Shown: positions 47,776-57,642 of the stretch, in pieces
Numbering within the stretch: position 1 is the first letter of the stretch
How the letters are laid out: each line of letters opens with the position of its first letter
From: Pseudomonas fluorescens
GTDB lineage: Bacteria > Pseudomonadota > Gammaproteobacteria > Pseudomonadales > Pseudomonadaceae
Reading direction: 5' to 3'
Length of the DNA stretch: 64,000 nt
Assembly (NCBI RefSeq): GCF_005938625.1
Contig: NZ_VCNJ01000014.1
Coordinates: 124,001 to 188,000 of the forward strand
The notes under the pieces: generated by a model
Told to the model about the DNA's origin: nothing
The model's input: the letters and a program-made list of their open reading frames with translations, nothing else
Database searches by the model: none
Program-made: the position numbers and the translations under genes

Positions 47776-47844
47776 TTTCGCGAGCAAGCTCGCTCCCACA
47801 GGGGAGTGCATTCCAAATGTGGGAGCGAGCTTGCTCGCGAAGAG
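47776..47844. repeat. Intergenic palindrome pair (GTGGGAGCGAGC type)
   Basis: Inverted copies TTTCGCGAGCAAGCTCGCTC and GAGCGAGCTTGCTCGCGAAG separated by about 28 bases, located between the convergent ends of kdpE and the patatin gene. Confidence 0.9.
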
Positions 47845-47875
47845 GCCCTCAAATTCAATGAAGAATTTTAGCCAT

Positions 47876-48913
47876 TCATCCCTGCTCACTGTCATACCGA
47901 TCCAGCGTATCCCGCGCAATCTCCCGTCCCAACGCGATCAACTCCGGCGCCTTGTAAAACTCGAAAAACCGGCACACCCGCTTCGGCACGTTGATCAGGA
48001 TATCCGGCGGATACCCGGCAATCTTGTACTGCGCCAGCGAGGTCTGCATCACCTCGAAACTCTGGTTGATCAAATCCAGCAGCGAGGCCGGCCCGACGTT
48101 ATCGATGATGAACGAACCGGTCGCCGATTTCGGTGCGCCTTCACGCTCGGGCGCAGCCGCCGGTTGTTGGCTTTCCGGCTCGGCGCCGTCAAGCCAGGGA
48201 TTGATGTCCGCGGCTTCAGCGCGCAGCGCCTCCTGCTCGAGCCGCAACAGTTGCTCGGCCTGTGTACGGCGGAACGGCATCTTCGACCCCAGCGAACTGA
48301 TCAGGCTGTCGAAGCGCGAGCGGAACGCGGCCGGGCGCTGGATCACCGGCAATTTGTAATGACGCTGGTTGGTCGAGTTGAGATTGACCGCAATGATCAG
48401 ATCACAGTGGCTCGATACCACTGGCACGATCGGCAACGGATTGAGAATGCCGCCGTCGACCAGCATGCGATTGCCTTGCATCACCGGGGTGAACAGGCTG
48501 GGAATCGCCGCCGAGGCGCGCATCGCCTGATGCAGGCAGCCTTCCTGAAACCAGATTTCCTGCTGATTGGTGAGGTCGGCGGCGACCGCGGTGTAGGGGA
48601 TGCGCAAGTCTTCGATGTTGACCTCGCCGACGATCTTGCGGATCTGCCCGAAGACCTTTTCGCCGCGAATCGCGCCGAGGCGGAAACTCACGTCGACCAG
48701 CCGCAGCACATCCAGATAGTCGAGACTTTCGATCCAGTTTTTGTAAACGTCGAGTTTGCCGGCGGCGTAGATCCCGCCGACCACGGCACCCATCGAACAG
48801 CCGGCAATGCAGGCGATTTCGTAACCGCGTTTCTCGATCTCTTCGATGACCCCGATATGGGCATAGCCCCGGGCGCCACCGGAGCCTAGTACCAGCGCGA
48901 CACGTTTTTTCAT
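47876..48913 (-). CDS. Patatin-like phospholipase (RssA/NTE type)
   Basis: This 345-residue serine hydrolase has the oxyanion motif LVLGSGGARGYAHIGV at the N-terminus, the nucleophile motif AGCSMGAVVGG (GxSxG form GCSMG) near residue 45, and the catalytic Asp in LVDGGILNPLP. The C-terminal ~120 residues include a low-complexity linker (PESQQPAAAPEREGAP) and a further conserved segment ending CRFFEFYKAPELI. Substrate is unknown; acyl-lipid hydrolysis is inferred. The ATG at 48913 lies behind GGGAGGA. Confidence 0.88.
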   Translation of the reverse strand: MKKRVALVLGSGGARGYAHIGVIEEIEKRGYEIACIAGCSMGAVVGGIYAAGKLDVYKNWIESLDYLDVLRLVDVSFRLGAIRGEKVFGQIRKIVGEVNIEDLRIPYTAVAADLTNQQEIWFQEGCLHQAMRASAAIPSLFTPVMQGNRMLVDGGILNPLPIVPVVSSHCDLIIAVNLNSTNQRHYKLPVIQRPAAFRSRFDSLISSLGSKMPFRRTQAEQLLRLEQEALRAEAADINPWLDGAEPESQQPAAAPEREGAPKSATGSFIIDNVGPASLLDLINQSFEVMQTSLAQYKIAGYPPDILINVPKRVCRFFEFYKAPELIALGREIARDTLDRYDSEQG

Positions 48914-49129
48914 CCAGCATCCTCCCGACAAGGTTGCACAATGCACCCATCGCCGGGCCGGCTCAATCGCCGTGGTCGTTGAGTGCGCCGGCGACGTCGT
49001 TTTTTTGATACTGCATGACCCTTCAGCGCTATCCTTCTCAGTTGCGCGGTTTCACCCGCCGGCGAGGCACTTTTTCGCAGCCTTACCGTCTTACCTGCAC
49101 GACTGTTGACCTATTTTGAGGTGTGAGTG

Positions 49130-49408
49130 ATGAAAGCCTGGATCTGTGTGCCGTTGATGGCTCTGGCATTGGCCGGTTGCGCCGGTAAAACCGCTTACCG
49201 CGACAGCTGCGGCAGCCAGCTCGACGCGGCCTGGCATGAGCTGGATCTGGCCAAGGCCGAAGGCTTTGCCGGCACCGTCAGCTACTCCAAAGCGTTGTCG
49301 CTGCTGACCGCCGCCAAGACCCAGCAGCAATTCGAAGGGTTCGAAGGCTGCAGCAAGAAAGCCGAGAAGGCGCGTTTCTACATTCGCGAATCCCGCGCTG
49401 GCCGCTAA
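49130..49408 (+). CDS. Small predicted lipoprotein
   Basis: This 92-residue protein has a signal sequence with lipobox (LALAGC, Cys at residue 17) and a helical mature part with repeated Ala/Lys/Glu and two Cys (SCGSQ and GCSKK). It is typical of Pseudomonas-only small lipoproteins; no function is assigned. The ATG at 49130 lies behind GAGG; a GTG three bases earlier is in frame. Confidence 0.75.
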   Translation: MKAWICVPLMALALAGCAGKTAYRDSCGSQLDAAWHELDLAKAEGFAGTVSYSKALSLLTAAKTQQQFEGFEGCSKKAEKARFYIRESRAGR

Positions 49409-49487
49409 GCTGCTGACGTGAAGCAAGGATGCTGCGTTCACTGGGCGGCAGCCTGTTCTTAAGAGCCATTTGAATCAGGAGCAAGTG

Positions 49488-50252
49488 ATGTCTGCGTTGG
49501 TTGACCGGTTGGTGGCTCATGTCCTGAGTCTGGAGGTGCGGCTGCTGGCCTGTCAGGCACGACTGACTGCACGTACCGACCCCGAAGCGCTGCATGATCT
49601 GCGCACTACGGTGCGGCGCTTGCGCAGCCTGTTGCGTCCATTGCGTGGCTTGCCCGGCGTCGAGCAACTGGAAGACGCCGCTTCGGCAGTCGGCCAATTG
49701 ACCACACCGTGGCGTGATCGCGAGGTGCTTGCTGCGTACCTGCTCAAGCATGATCAGCCTGAAGCCGCGCAACGGCGCATGGCGCAAATGGCCGAAGCCT
49801 ATCCGGCGCTGGCGGCGAGTGCCGAAGTGGCTTCGCTGCAGATGATTCTCGACGCCTTTCCGCGTTTTCTGCGCGCCTCCCAGCGCCAGGGCTTGCTCAA
49901 GGGCTTGGCCAAACGCATTGAAAAACGCTTGGGCAAGCAATGGCAGAAACTTGATGAGGCGCTGCACGATCCGGCCCACGACCGCCATCGCCTGCGCCTG
50001 CTGATCAAGCGCGTGCGTTATGGCATCGAAGCCTATCCCGAACTGGATCGCTTGCCCGAGGCGGCGCTGGCGAGATTGAAGTCGGCTCAAGGCGCGTTGG
50101 GTGACTGGCACGATTGCTGGCAGTGGCTGGCGAAGTCTGAGCTTGAGGCGGATCTTCAACCGTGCGTCGCCACTTGGCAGGCGACCATGATCAAAGCCGA
50201 AGCCAAGGCTGATCGCGTGCTGGAAAAACTCAGTTCAACCTGCTTCAAATAA
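49488..50252 (+). CDS. CHAD-domain protein
   Basis: This 254-residue helical protein is rich in conserved His, Arg and Lys (EALHDLRTTVRRLRSLLRPL, HDRHRLRLLIKRVRYGIEAY, GDWHDCWQWL), the pattern of the CHAD domain, which binds polyphosphate. Usually it accompanies a CYTH triphosphatase; none is seen next to it. The ATG at 49488 follows AGGAG; a TTG at 49470 is rejected. Confidence 0.88.
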   Translation: MSALVDRLVAHVLSLEVRLLACQARLTARTDPEALHDLRTTVRRLRSLLRPLRGLPGVEQLEDAASAVGQLTTPWRDREVLAAYLLKHDQPEAAQRRMAQMAEAYPALAASAEVASLQMILDAFPRFLRASQRQGLLKGLAKRIEKRLGKQWQKLDEALHDPAHDRHRLRLLIKRVRYGIEAYPELDRLPEAALARLKSAQGALGDWHDCWQWLAKSELEADLQPCVATWQATMIKAEAKADRVLEKLSSTCFK

Positions 50253-50271
50253 CCTTAGCCCCGCGATATCC

Positions 50272-50376
50272 CCTGTAGGAGCTGCCGAAGGCTCGGGCCG
50301 CGTTCGGACGATCTTTTGATCTTGTTGTTAAAAATCAAAATCAAAAGATCGCAACCTTCGGCAGCTCCTACAGGGT
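50272..50376. repeat. Intergenic palindrome pair (GTAGGAGCTGCCGAAGG type)
   Basis: CCTGTAGGAGCTGCCGAAGG and its inverted copy CCTTCGGCAGCTCCTACAGG flank about 65 bases with an internal inverted pair GATCTTTTGAT/ATCAAAAGATC. The same family recurs at 53451. It lies between the CHAD and thioesterase genes. Confidence 0.9.
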
Positions 50377-50502
50377 TTTGTGTCTGTATTTGAAATACGC
50401 TAAGGCCTTTCTGTCAGTCTCTTTGACCGGAATAGACGCTGCGGCGCTGTGCAGGTCTGGTTAAGATCCCTGCATTCCTTTCTCGTTTTCTGAGGTTGCC
50501 CC

Positions 50503-51297
50503 ATGCGCTTTAGCGATCTGCTCGATGCGGTCCGCCGCCAACCGGAACTGACGATTCCTGCCGAATGGGGTCAGGGCCGTGCCAGTTTCGGTGGTCTGGT
50601 TGCCGCGCTGCAATACGAAGCCATGCGCGCAAAAGTCCCGGCGGATCGCCCGGTACGTTCGCTGGCGATCACCTTTGTCGGCCCGGTCGAGCCTGAAGTC
50701 CCGGTGAGCTTCGAAGTGGATGTGCTGCGTGAAGGCAAAGCCGTCAGCCAGGTCATGGGCCGGGCGATGCAAAATGGTCAGGTCGTGACGATCGTTCAAG
50801 GCAGTTTCGGTGCTTCGCGGCCGTCGGAGGTTGCCGTCGAGGCGTATCCGGCGCCGTCAATGAAGCACTGGGACGAATGCCAGGAGTTACCCTACATTAA
50901 AGGCGTGACCCCGGAGTTCATGCGTCATCTGGCGATGCGCTGGAGCGTTGGCGGCATGCCGTTCACCGGCAATCAATCGCGCCTGATGGGCGGCTGGGTG
51001 CGGTTACGTGGGGATGTCAAAGAAGAACCGGTCAACGAGGCGCATCTGCTGGCCCTGGTCGATGCGTGGCCACCCGCGTTGTTGCCGTATCTGAAGAAGC
51101 CTGCACCCGGCAGCACGCTGACCTGGACCATCGAATTCGTTCAGCCGCTACGCGACTTGAGCACGCTTGACTGGTGCCAATACCTCGCCGACATCGAGTA
51201 CGCCGCCGATGGCTACGGCCACGTCGCCGCCAAGCTGTGGAGCGCGGAAGGTGAGTTGATTGCGATGAGTCGCCAGACGGTCACGATCTTCGCCTGA
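50503..51297 (+). CDS. Acyl-CoA thioesterase family protein (double hotdog)
   Basis: This 264-residue protein reads as a TesB-like/4HBT_3 thioesterase: an N-terminal hotdog with GRASFGGLVAALQYEAM, the usual first-domain helix pattern, and a second hotdog with LTWTIEFVQPLRDLSTLDWC and a final VAAKLWSAEGELIAMSRQTV. It probably hydrolyses an acyl-CoA; chain preference cannot be read. It starts at an ATG behind GAGG and ends just before a convergent gene. Confidence 0.82.
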   Translation: MRFSDLLDAVRRQPELTIPAEWGQGRASFGGLVAALQYEAMRAKVPADRPVRSLAITFVGPVEPEVPVSFEVDVLREGKAVSQVMGRAMQNGQVVTIVQGSFGASRPSEVAVEAYPAPSMKHWDECQELPYIKGVTPEFMRHLAMRWSVGGMPFTGNQSRLMGGWVRLRGDVKEEPVNEAHLLALVDAWPPALLPYLKKPAPGSTLTWTIEFVQPLRDLSTLDWCQYLADIEYAADGYGHVAAKLWSAEGELIAMSRQTVTIFA

Positions 51298-51298
51298 C

Positions 51299-51664
51299 TC
51301 AGTGCCGGCGGTGGCGCTCACGCCAGGCGCGCCACCAGCCGCCGCTGAGAAAGAAGCGCGGGAAGGTCAGGAACTGCTCGACCAGTAAACGCGAGACGGC
51401 ATCTTTACGATCACTGAACGGCTCGGAGGCTTGCGCCTCCAGGCTGTGGCCATGACGCTGCAAACCCAGCGCCGCGATGATGCCGATTACACCGATGGCG
51501 ACGCTGGCCAGACTCAGGCTGAACACCCCGGAGACGATCAGCAGAAACGCGACGATAAACAACGGCACGGCAATCAGGTGCAGCACCAGATTGGTCGGAT
51601 GCTGATGATTACCCGGGTACGCGCGCCATTGCCACGCGGGAAGATTGGGGTGACGTTTGCCCAT
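51299..51664 (-). CDS. Mpo1-like (DUF962) membrane protein
   Basis: This 121-residue protein has two hydrophobic segments (about residues 27-70). The conserved His pattern of the family is seen in NHQHPTNLVLHLIAVP and in QRHGHSLEAQASEPF. Yeast Mpo1 is an iron-dependent dioxygenase of 2-hydroxy fatty acids; the bacterial role is not known. The ATG at 51664 lies behind CGAGGAG; in-frame upstream ATGs lack such a site. Convergent with the thioesterase. Confidence 0.75.
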   Translation of the reverse strand: MGKRHPNLPAWQWRAYPGNHQHPTNLVLHLIAVPLFIVAFLLIVSGVFSLSLASVAIGVIGIIAALGLQRHGHSLEAQASEPFSDRKDAVSRLLVEQFLTFPRFFLSGGWWRAWRERHRRH

Positions 51665-51792
51665 GTTGACTACTCCTCGATCCATGTTGAACACATGCTT
51701 GAAGAATAGGCCCGGGCGTGGAGGGCGGCGAATCAAGGTTGGCTATTGAAGTGATAGGCGTCATCGCAGGATTCGATGCTGGATGGGATGAC

Positions 51793-51875
51793 GCCTTCGC
51801 GAGCAGGCTCGCTCCCACATTGGATCGGTGCGCATACAAATTCCCTTGTGGGAGCGAGCTTGCTCGCGAAAGGGT
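51793..51875. repeat. Intergenic palindrome pair (GTGGGAGCGAGC type)
   Basis: Inverted copies CTTCGCGAGCAGGCTCGCTC and GAGCGAGCTTGCTCGCGAAA flank about 40 bases. It ends only two bases before the stop of the chemoreceptor gene. Confidence 0.88.
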
Positions 51876-51877
51876 CT

Positions 51878-53359
51878 TCAGAGTTTCAGCTGGCCTATAG
51901 CCCTGCTCAGTTCCCCGGCCAACGTCGCCAGTTCATTACTGGTCGTCGCCGAATCCACTGTTTGCTGCACGGTGTTCTCGGTCACATCACGAATACTCAC
52001 CACCGCCCGGTTCATCTCTTCGGCGACCTGACTCTGCTGCTCCGCCGCCACGGCAATCTGCGTATTGCTTTCGCGCATCTGCGCCACCGCTCCGGTGATC
52101 TCCGCCAGCGCCGCGCCAGCCTCTTGCGCCTGCTGCACGCAGTCGTCGGCCTTGTACGAACTCTCCTGCATGAAATCCACCGCGTCGCGGGTGCCAGCCT
52201 GCAACGCCGAGACCATGGTGGTGATTTCGTCGGTCGAGGTCTGCACCCGTTTCGCCAGATTGCGCACCTCATCGGCGACCACGGCAAACCCCCGGCCCAT
52301 CTCACCGGCGCGCGCCGCTTCGATGGCAGCGTTCAGCGCCAACAGATTGGTCTGCTCGGCAATGCTGTGAATCACGCTGACCACGCCGTTGATCTTCTGA
52401 CTGTCCTCGGCCAGCCGTTGAATCATCTCGGCGGTCTGCTGCACACCGCTGGATAACCCGGCAATCGAGTGCTGCACTCGGGCAACCACTTGCTGACCGC
52501 TGCCGGCGAGGCCGTCGGCGGTCTGCGACAGGTCGCGGGTGGCGCCGGCGTGCTGGGCGATGTGATAGACCGTGGCGGTCATTTCGTTGATCGCGGTGGC
52601 GGCCTGATCGGTTTCGCTCTGCTGGCCGAGCATGCCGTGGCGCACTTCGTTCATGCTCGACGCCAGCCGCGCCGCACCGACATCCAGTTGCCGTGCGGTG
52701 TTGGCCACCGTGGTGACGACGCGCTGATAACCGGCCTGCATCGCGTTGAAGGCGTTGGCCATCTGCCCGACTTCGTCTTTGCCGGCCAGCGGCACACGGG
52801 CCGAGAGATCGCCGCTTTTCTCGACGTGGAGCATCACGTCTTTCAGCGTGTTGAGCTGGCTAAGCAAGAAGCGGATCAGCAGTTGCGAGGCACACAGCAT
52901 GGCGAACATCAGAATGAACACCGCCACCGCATAGTTGGCAAAACGTTCGCTGAACACCTGAGTCAGGCTCGGGCCAAAGGCAATCACTGCGACTTGCTGG
53001 CCATCGGTGCGGCTGAATACTTCGGCGCCCATCAACGGGTTGTCGCCGAACAGCGGCAGGTGATTGATTTCGTTCCAGCCGTTGCTGTCGGTGATTTCCA
53101 GCAAGGGTTGATCATTCAGGCGCGGTGCTTCGCCGCGCTTGAAGGTCAGCACCTGATCGGTTTTCGGTAATGCCTGCCCGACCGGCCAGGCCTTGAGCAA
53201 TTGCGCCTGGGCTTGCGCCGAGGCCTGAGACGCGTGACTGCGCGCCTGTTGTTCAAGCTGCACGGCGTACAGCACCAGCAACAGGGTGGTGACGAAGGCG
53301 ACTGCGTTGACCGCCCAGAATTTGTATTTCAGCGAGATATTGCTAAGCCAGGCACCCAT
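51878..53359 (-). CDS. Methyl-accepting chemotaxis protein
   Basis: This 493-residue chemoreceptor has a first transmembrane helix ([20 protein letters not shown]), a periplasmic sensor of about 110 residues, a second helix ([20 protein letters not shown]), a HAMP domain, and a cytoplasmic signalling helix bundle with the invariant hairpin [20 protein letters not shown]. The ligand is unknown; the sensor is small and no Cache or four-helix signature was recognised. The ATG at 53359 begins [15 protein letters not shown]; the upstream TTG at 53395 is rejected. Confidence 0.92.
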   Translation of the reverse strand: MGAWLSNISLKYKFWAVNAVAFVTTLLLVLYAVQLEQQARSHASQASAQAQAQLLKAWPVGQALPKTDQVLTFKRGEAPRLNDQPLLEITDSNGWNEINHLPLFGDNPLMGAEVFSRTDGQQVAVIAFGPSLTQVFSERFANYAVAVFILMFAMLCASQLLIRFLLSQLNTLKDVMLHVEKSGDLSARVPLAGKDEVGQMANAFNAMQAGYQRVVTTVANTARQLDVGAARLASSMNEVRHGMLGQQSETDQAATAINEMTATVYHIAQHAGATRDLSQTADGLAGSGQQVVARVQHSIAGLSSGVQQTAEMIQRLAEDSQKINGVVSVIHSIAEQTNLLALNAAIEAARAGEMGRGFAVVADEVRNLAKRVQTSTDEITTMVSALQAGTRDAVDFMQESSYKADDCVQQAQEAGAALAEITGAVAQMRESNTQIAVAAEQQSQVAEEMNRAVVSIRDVTENTVQQTVDSATTSNELATLAGELSRAIGQLKL

Positions 53360-53450
53360 GGAGGTTTTCTCTGATAGCGGAAACAGTTTTGGCAAGGTGC
53401 CAGCATTGTGCCGCTATGCAGAAGGCTCGATTTGATGTGGGTCAAGAGAT

Positions 53451-53530
53451 CAAAAGATCGCAGCCTTCGGCAGCTCCTACATTGGGATGGCGTACATCCT
53501 GTAGGAGCTGCCGAAGGCTGCGATCTTTTG
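53451..53530. repeat. Intergenic palindrome pair (GTAGGAGCTGCCGAAGG type)
   Basis: CAAAAGATCGCAGCCTTCGG and its inverted copy CCGAAGGCTGCGATCTTTTG flank a short centre, with AGCTCCTACA/TGTAGGAGCT inside. It lies between the chemoreceptor and tatD genes. Confidence 0.9.
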
Positions 53531-53534
53531 CGGC

Positions 53535-54341
53535 TTACGCCAATGCCGGGAGGTTGTAGAACGCGCGGGCGCATGCGGTGGTGTGCGCCGCCAGATCCTG
53601 CTCGGTTTCGCCACGATGCAGCGCCACTTCGCGCAGGACTTCAGTCAGATACGCCGGTTCATTGCGGCCGTTCTTCGGTTTCGGTCGCAATGTGCGCGGT
53701 AGCAAATAGGGCGCATCGCTTTCCAGCATCAAGCGTCCGCGCTTGATCTCTTTCACCAGTGGATGCAAATGCGTGCCACGGCGCTCATCGCAGATCCAGC
53801 CGGTGATGCCGATGTGCAAGTCCAGATCGAGGTAGCTGAACAACGCCTTTTGCTCGCCGGTGAAGCAATGCACCACAGCGGCGGGCAATTGATCGCGGAA
53901 GCCTTTGAGGATTTCCAGCAGGCGCTGGCTGGCATCGCGCTCGTGCAGGAACACTGGCAGCTGCAGCTCGACGGCCATGGCCAGGTGTTCTTCGAGGACT
54001 TTTTCCTGCTGTGGGCGCGGCGAGAAATCACGGTTGAAGTCCAGCCCGCATTCACCCACGGCGACTACATTTTTTTCTTGCAACAGATTGCGCAAACGAC
54101 GAGCGCTGTCAGCGTTCCAGTCACTGGCCGAATGCGGGTGAATACCGGCGGTGGCGAACAGCCGCTGGCCGCTTTCATCGAGCTGCTGGCACAGCTCCAA
54201 GGCTTGCTCACTGCCCTCGACGCTAGTGCCGGTCAGCACCAATTGGCAGACTCCGGCCGCATAGGCTCGATCGAGCACGGCCTGATGTTTGTCGGCGAAA
54301 CTGGGGTTGGTCAGGTTGACGCCGATATCGATGAGTTGCAT
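53535..54341 (-). CDS. tatD: TatD-family metal-dependent nuclease
   Basis: This 268-residue TIM-barrel hydrolase begins [19 protein letters not shown], the true TatD start rather than the DSHCH form of YcfH-type paralogues. Metal and active-site segments are [31 protein letters not shown], and [13 protein letters not shown]. In E. coli TatD is a 3'-5' exonuclease linked to DNA repair. The ATG at 54341 follows GAGGT. Confidence 0.9.
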   Translation of the reverse strand: MQLIDIGVNLTNPSFADKHQAVLDRAYAAGVCQLVLTGTSVEGSEQALELCQQLDESGQRLFATAGIHPHSASDWNADSARRLRNLLQEKNVVAVGECGLDFNRDFSPRPQQEKVLEEHLAMAVELQLPVFLHERDASQRLLEILKGFRDQLPAAVVHCFTGEQKALFSYLDLDLHIGITGWICDERRGTHLHPLVKEIKRGRLMLESDAPYLLPRTLRPKPKNGRNEPAYLTEVLREVALHRGETEQDLAAHTTACARAFYNLPALA

Positions 54342-54577
54342 GGTTGCTACCTCGGGCCGAAGGCCGGAAAGCATACCAGAGCTGTAGATTCATAAGAAAA
54401 ACCAAGAACTACAACGAGTTATAGCTGTCTTTTGATGCCGCGACGCAGCCCGGTTTGGCAGAAGTGCCATTACTGTGCCAGTCTCTCGCACTTTGCCAGC
54501 GCTCCAAGCGCTCTGTTTTCGTCGGTAATTTCGATCTTTTAGAGATGAAGTTGCCCCGTATTCTTTCCGGAGAGTGG

Positions 54578-55999
54578 ATGGTTCGTCCCTCGGTTTTGCT
54601 GCTGTTGTGTGGATCGTTGCTGCTGCCGATGACGGCGGTCGCGCGCCTGCCCGGGCCACTGCAAGCCGTGCCGGCGGCCAAGGTGCGGGACTTGTCCGAG
54701 ATTCGCAGCAGCCGCGTGTTGCGCGTGCTGGTCAATCAGAGCCGCAACAGCTCCGGCGAAGTCCAGGGCCAGGCCATCGGCGTCGAATACCATCGCCTGC
54801 GTGCCTTCGAGCAATACCTCAATGGGCATGCTCGCGACGGCCAGGAAATCACCCTCAAGATCATTCCCAAAGCCAAGGATCAACTGCTCGGCGCGTTGCA
54901 GCGTGGCGAGGGTGATCTGGTTGCACCAGGCGAGTTGCTTGAGCTGCAACCGGGTCACGCGGTGGCCAGCAGCGAACCGATCGCCAGCAACGTGCCGCTG
55001 ATGTTGGTCGGGATCAAGGGTGAGCGGCGCTACACCAAAGTCGAGCAGCTCTCCGGCAAAACCCTGGCGTTGCCGACCGGCAGTGCGGCGGGGGAGGCGG
55101 TCAGTCAGCTCAATCAGAAACTGGCGTTGCACAAACTGGCGCCGATCAAGATTGAATGGGTCGATCCGACGCTGGCGGTAGAAGATGTGCTGGAGATGGT
55201 TCAGGGCGGCATTTTCCACCTGACCATCGTCGAGCAACCCATCGCCGAGCGCTGGGGCAAGATCCTGCCGAAATTGCGTTTTGACCGGCAACTGATGATC
55301 AGCGAGCCGGGTGAGGAATACTGGTTCGTGCGCCGCGATGCTTCGATGTTGCGCGCGAGCATTGACCGCTTTCTCGGCGGTTACAAGAAGCCGTCCAACG
55401 AAGATGCCGCGTTTCTGCGCATCTATCGCCGTCTCTACCAAGTCCACTATCCATTGGCCAAGGCTGACCGCCAGCGTCTGGAAAAACTGCGCCCGACCCT
55501 GCAGAAGCATGCCCAGGCGCAGAACATGGACTGGTTGAACCTCGCCGCGCTGGCCTTCAAGGAGTCAGCGTTGCAACCCAACGCGCGCAGCGGCAGTGGC
55601 CCGACCGGGCTGATGCAGATCACGCCGTCCGCCGCACAGCGAGTCGGTGTGAGCAACATTCAGAATCTCGATGCGAATGTGCAGGCCGGGGCCAAGTACC
55701 TGGCGATGATCCGCCGCAAGTTCTTCAACAGCCCCAAGCTCAATGAGCGCGAGCGCATGGCCTTCACGCTGGCAGCCTACAACATCGGTCCCGAGCGCGT
55801 GCAGGGCATGCGCGCTGAAGCCCGGCGGCGCGGGCTGAACCCCAATCAGTGGTTCTTCCAGGTCGAGCGCATCGCCATGGAGCAGGTAGGAATGGGGCCG
55901 GTCAGCTATGTTAATAGCGTGAACAAGTATTACTTGGCGTTCGACCGGGAGCGGGAGTCGTTGGAGCCCGGGGCGCAAAAAGTCGTCTCACGGAAATGA
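54578..55999 (+). CDS. MltF-like lytic transglycosylase with solute-binding domain
   Basis: This 473-residue periplasmic protein has a signal peptide (PSVLLLLCGSLLLPMTAVA), a family 3 solute-binding domain (about residues 40-270; SSRVLRVLVNQSRNSSGEV), and a C-terminal SLT domain (about 310-450) with the catalytic Glu in LAFKESALQPNARSGSG and GLMQITPSAA, AAYNIGPERV. It cleaves peptidoglycan glycan strands. The plan is that of MltF, with no lipobox. The ATG at 54578 follows GGAGAG; an ATG at 54545 is an alternative. Confidence 0.88.
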   Translation: MVRPSVLLLLCGSLLLPMTAVARLPGPLQAVPAAKVRDLSEIRSSRVLRVLVNQSRNSSGEVQGQAIGVEYHRLRAFEQYLNGHARDGQEITLKIIPKAKDQLLGALQRGEGDLVAPGELLELQPGHAVASSEPIASNVPLMLVGIKGERRYTKVEQLSGKTLALPTGSAAGEAVSQLNQKLALHKLAPIKIEWVDPTLAVEDVLEMVQGGIFHLTIVEQPIAERWGKILPKLRFDRQLMISEPGEEYWFVRRDASMLRASIDRFLGGYKKPSNEDAAFLRIYRRLYQVHYPLAKADRQRLEKLRPTLQKHAQAQNMDWLNLAALAFKESALQPNARSGSGPTGLMQITPSAAQRVGVSNIQNLDANVQAGAKYLAMIRRKFFNSPKLNERERMAFTLAAYNIGPERVQGMRAEARRRGLNPNQWFFQVERIAMEQVGMGPVSYVNSVNKYYLAFDRERESLEPGAQKVVSRK

Positions 56000-56111
56000 T
56001 CTAATAAGTTGATTGTTATGGCGGAATATTTGCGCTTTTAACATGAAATTTACTGATTAATATAGCGGCCAACCAACACACACAACTTCTCGCAAAAACA
56101 AGGAATGCCCC

Positions 56112-56546
56112 ATGAGCTCTCTGATCAACAAAGTACTGTTCACCCGCGCTGGCTACGGTCTGACCATCCTGCGCATCGCTGTCGGCGTGATCTTCGCTGC
56201 GCACGGTTCGCAAAAACTCTTCGGTCTGTTCGGTGGGTATGGTCTGGCGGGCACCGCGCAGTACATGGACAGCATCGGTCTGCACCCGGGTTACCTGATG
56301 GCGACGCTGGCGGGTGGTACTGAATTCTTCGCTGGCCTGGCCTTGATCATCGGCCTGCTGGTTCGTCCGGCTGCATTGGGCCTGACCTTCCTGTCGCTGG
56401 TGGCGATCTTCACCGTACACATCAGCAACGGTCTGTTTATGGCCAACAACGGTTACGAGTTCGCACTGGCCCTGCTCGGTGGCAGCCTCGCCGTGCTGAT
56501 CGAAGGCGCCGGCAAGCTCTCGGTGGACCGCGCCATCGCCGGTTAA
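56112..56546 (+). CDS. DoxX-family membrane protein
   Basis: This 144-residue protein has four hydrophobic segments and the DoxX pattern: GLTILRIAVGVIFAAHGSQK near the N-terminus, LAGGTEFFAGLALIIGLLVR in the middle. Function is not established; some members act in thiosulfate oxidation or redox stress. The ATG at 56112 lies close behind AAGGAATG. A terminator follows. Confidence 0.85.
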   Translation: MSSLINKVLFTRAGYGLTILRIAVGVIFAAHGSQKLFGLFGGYGLAGTAQYMDSIGLHPGYLMATLAGGTEFFAGLALIIGLLVRPAALGLTFLSLVAIFTVHISNGLFMANNGYEFALALLGGSLAVLIEGAGKLSVDRAIAG

Positions 56547-56563
56547 GCGCTCTGGCTCAAGGA

Positions 56564-56593
56564 AAAGGCCCGCATTGTGCGGGCCTTTTTTTG
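56564..56593 (+). terminator. Rho-independent terminator after the DoxX gene
   Basis: AAAGGCCCGCA and TGCGGGCCTTT pair around a short TTG loop, followed by a T run. Confidence 0.92.
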
Positions 56594-56795
56594 TTGCGGC
56601 TGATTCTTGACACTGATCGGTCACGTTCTCTAGGATGTTGCCCATGCGCCGATTTAAACAGCTACTTGCGGGGCGCCAGGTGACTTCAACAGTTGCCGTC
56701 AGAAGCCGGAACAGGGCTTCGAAATACCGCTAAAGCGCTGGTTCGGTGTTGCCTCTCACCTGCCATGCAGACTTTTGAGGCAGAGACACGATACG

Positions 56796-57104
56796 ATGAA
56801 TGCACTACGCCCTCCAGCACGTCCCGCGCCGATCACGGCTCATATCACCCAGCGCAACCCGAAAATCCTTCTTGGCGGCAAACATCAGCCGACGCTGTTG
56901 CGTTATCTCGATGGCTGGCCACGTCGCAGCGGCGGTCCTGCCGCGTTCCTGATCCAGTTCGTGGAAGACGGCGAGTCGCTGGCGCGGTTTGCCACTGACA
57001 GTTTTGATCTGGCAGTGATTCAGGCCCCGACTGCCGAAGATGCGCCGGAGATGATCAAACAACTGGTCCGCGTTGCGCGGCAGGGCCTGATCACTCGTCG
57101 CTGA
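56796..57104 (+). CDS. Hypothetical protein
   Basis: This 102-residue protein begins MNALRPPARPAPITAHITQR. It has a Pro/Arg-rich N-terminal third and a more regular second half (AAFLIQFVEDGESLARFATD, MIKQLVRVARQGLITRR) with no signal or membrane helix. The family is not recognised. The start at 56796 is the most likely; an in-frame start at 56775 is possible. It is convergent with greB after six bases. GC-rich, so not part of an acquired segment. Confidence 0.6.
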   Translation: MNALRPPARPAPITAHITQRNPKILLGGKHQPTLLRYLDGWPRRSGGPAAFLIQFVEDGESLARFATDSFDLAVIQAPTAEDAPEMIKQLVRVARQGLITRR

Positions 57105-57110
57105 TACGCT

Positions 57111-57608
57111 TTACGGATAGTCGATAGCGACAATGTAAACGAACTGCTCACCGGTTGGCGTCTGCACCCGCACCTCAGCGTCCAGCGCTTTGCCGATCAA
57201 GGCGCGGGCCAGTGGTGAGTCGATGCTGATCAAACCCAGTTTCAGATCCAGCTCATCCGGGCCGACGATGCGGTAGCGCGATTGCTTGCCGTCTTCGTCT
57301 TCGATGGTCACCCACGCGCCGAAGTAGACCTTGTTCGGATCACTGGGTTTTTCACTGACGACTTTCAACGCTTCCAGGCGTTTGGTGAGAAAGCGCACGC
57401 GACTGTCGATCTCGCGCAGCATTTTCTTGCCGTAGGTGTACTCGGCGTTTTCCGAGCGATCACCCTGAGCCGCCGCTTCGCTGACCGATTGCGTCACCTG
57501 CGGGCGGCGCACATGCCACAACTCATGGAATTCGGCGCGCATCCGCGCTTCACCTTCGGGGGTGATCAGCGCGGTGCCGGCAGGGCGTGGAGGGCGATAA
57601 CGGCTCAT
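57111..57608 (-). CDS. greB: Transcription elongation factor GreB
   Basis: This 165-residue factor rescues backtracked RNA polymerase by stimulating transcript cleavage. The N-terminal coiled coil carries the acidic tip [18 protein letters not shown]; the C-terminal FKBP-like half contains [20 protein letters not shown] and [13 protein letters not shown]. Length and the basic N-terminus ([20 protein letters not shown]) favour GreB over GreA. Confidence 0.92.
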   Translation of the reverse strand: MSRYRPPRPAGTALITPEGEARMRAEFHELWHVRRPQVTQSVSEAAAQGDRSENAEYTYGKKMLREIDSRVRFLTKRLEALKVVSEKPSDPNKVYFGAWVTIEDEDGKQSRYRIVGPDELDLKLGLISIDSPLARALIGKALDAEVRVQTPTGEQFVYIVAIDYP

Positions 57609-57642
57609 GGCAACTTCTTGTGATTAAGACCGCTTGAGTCTA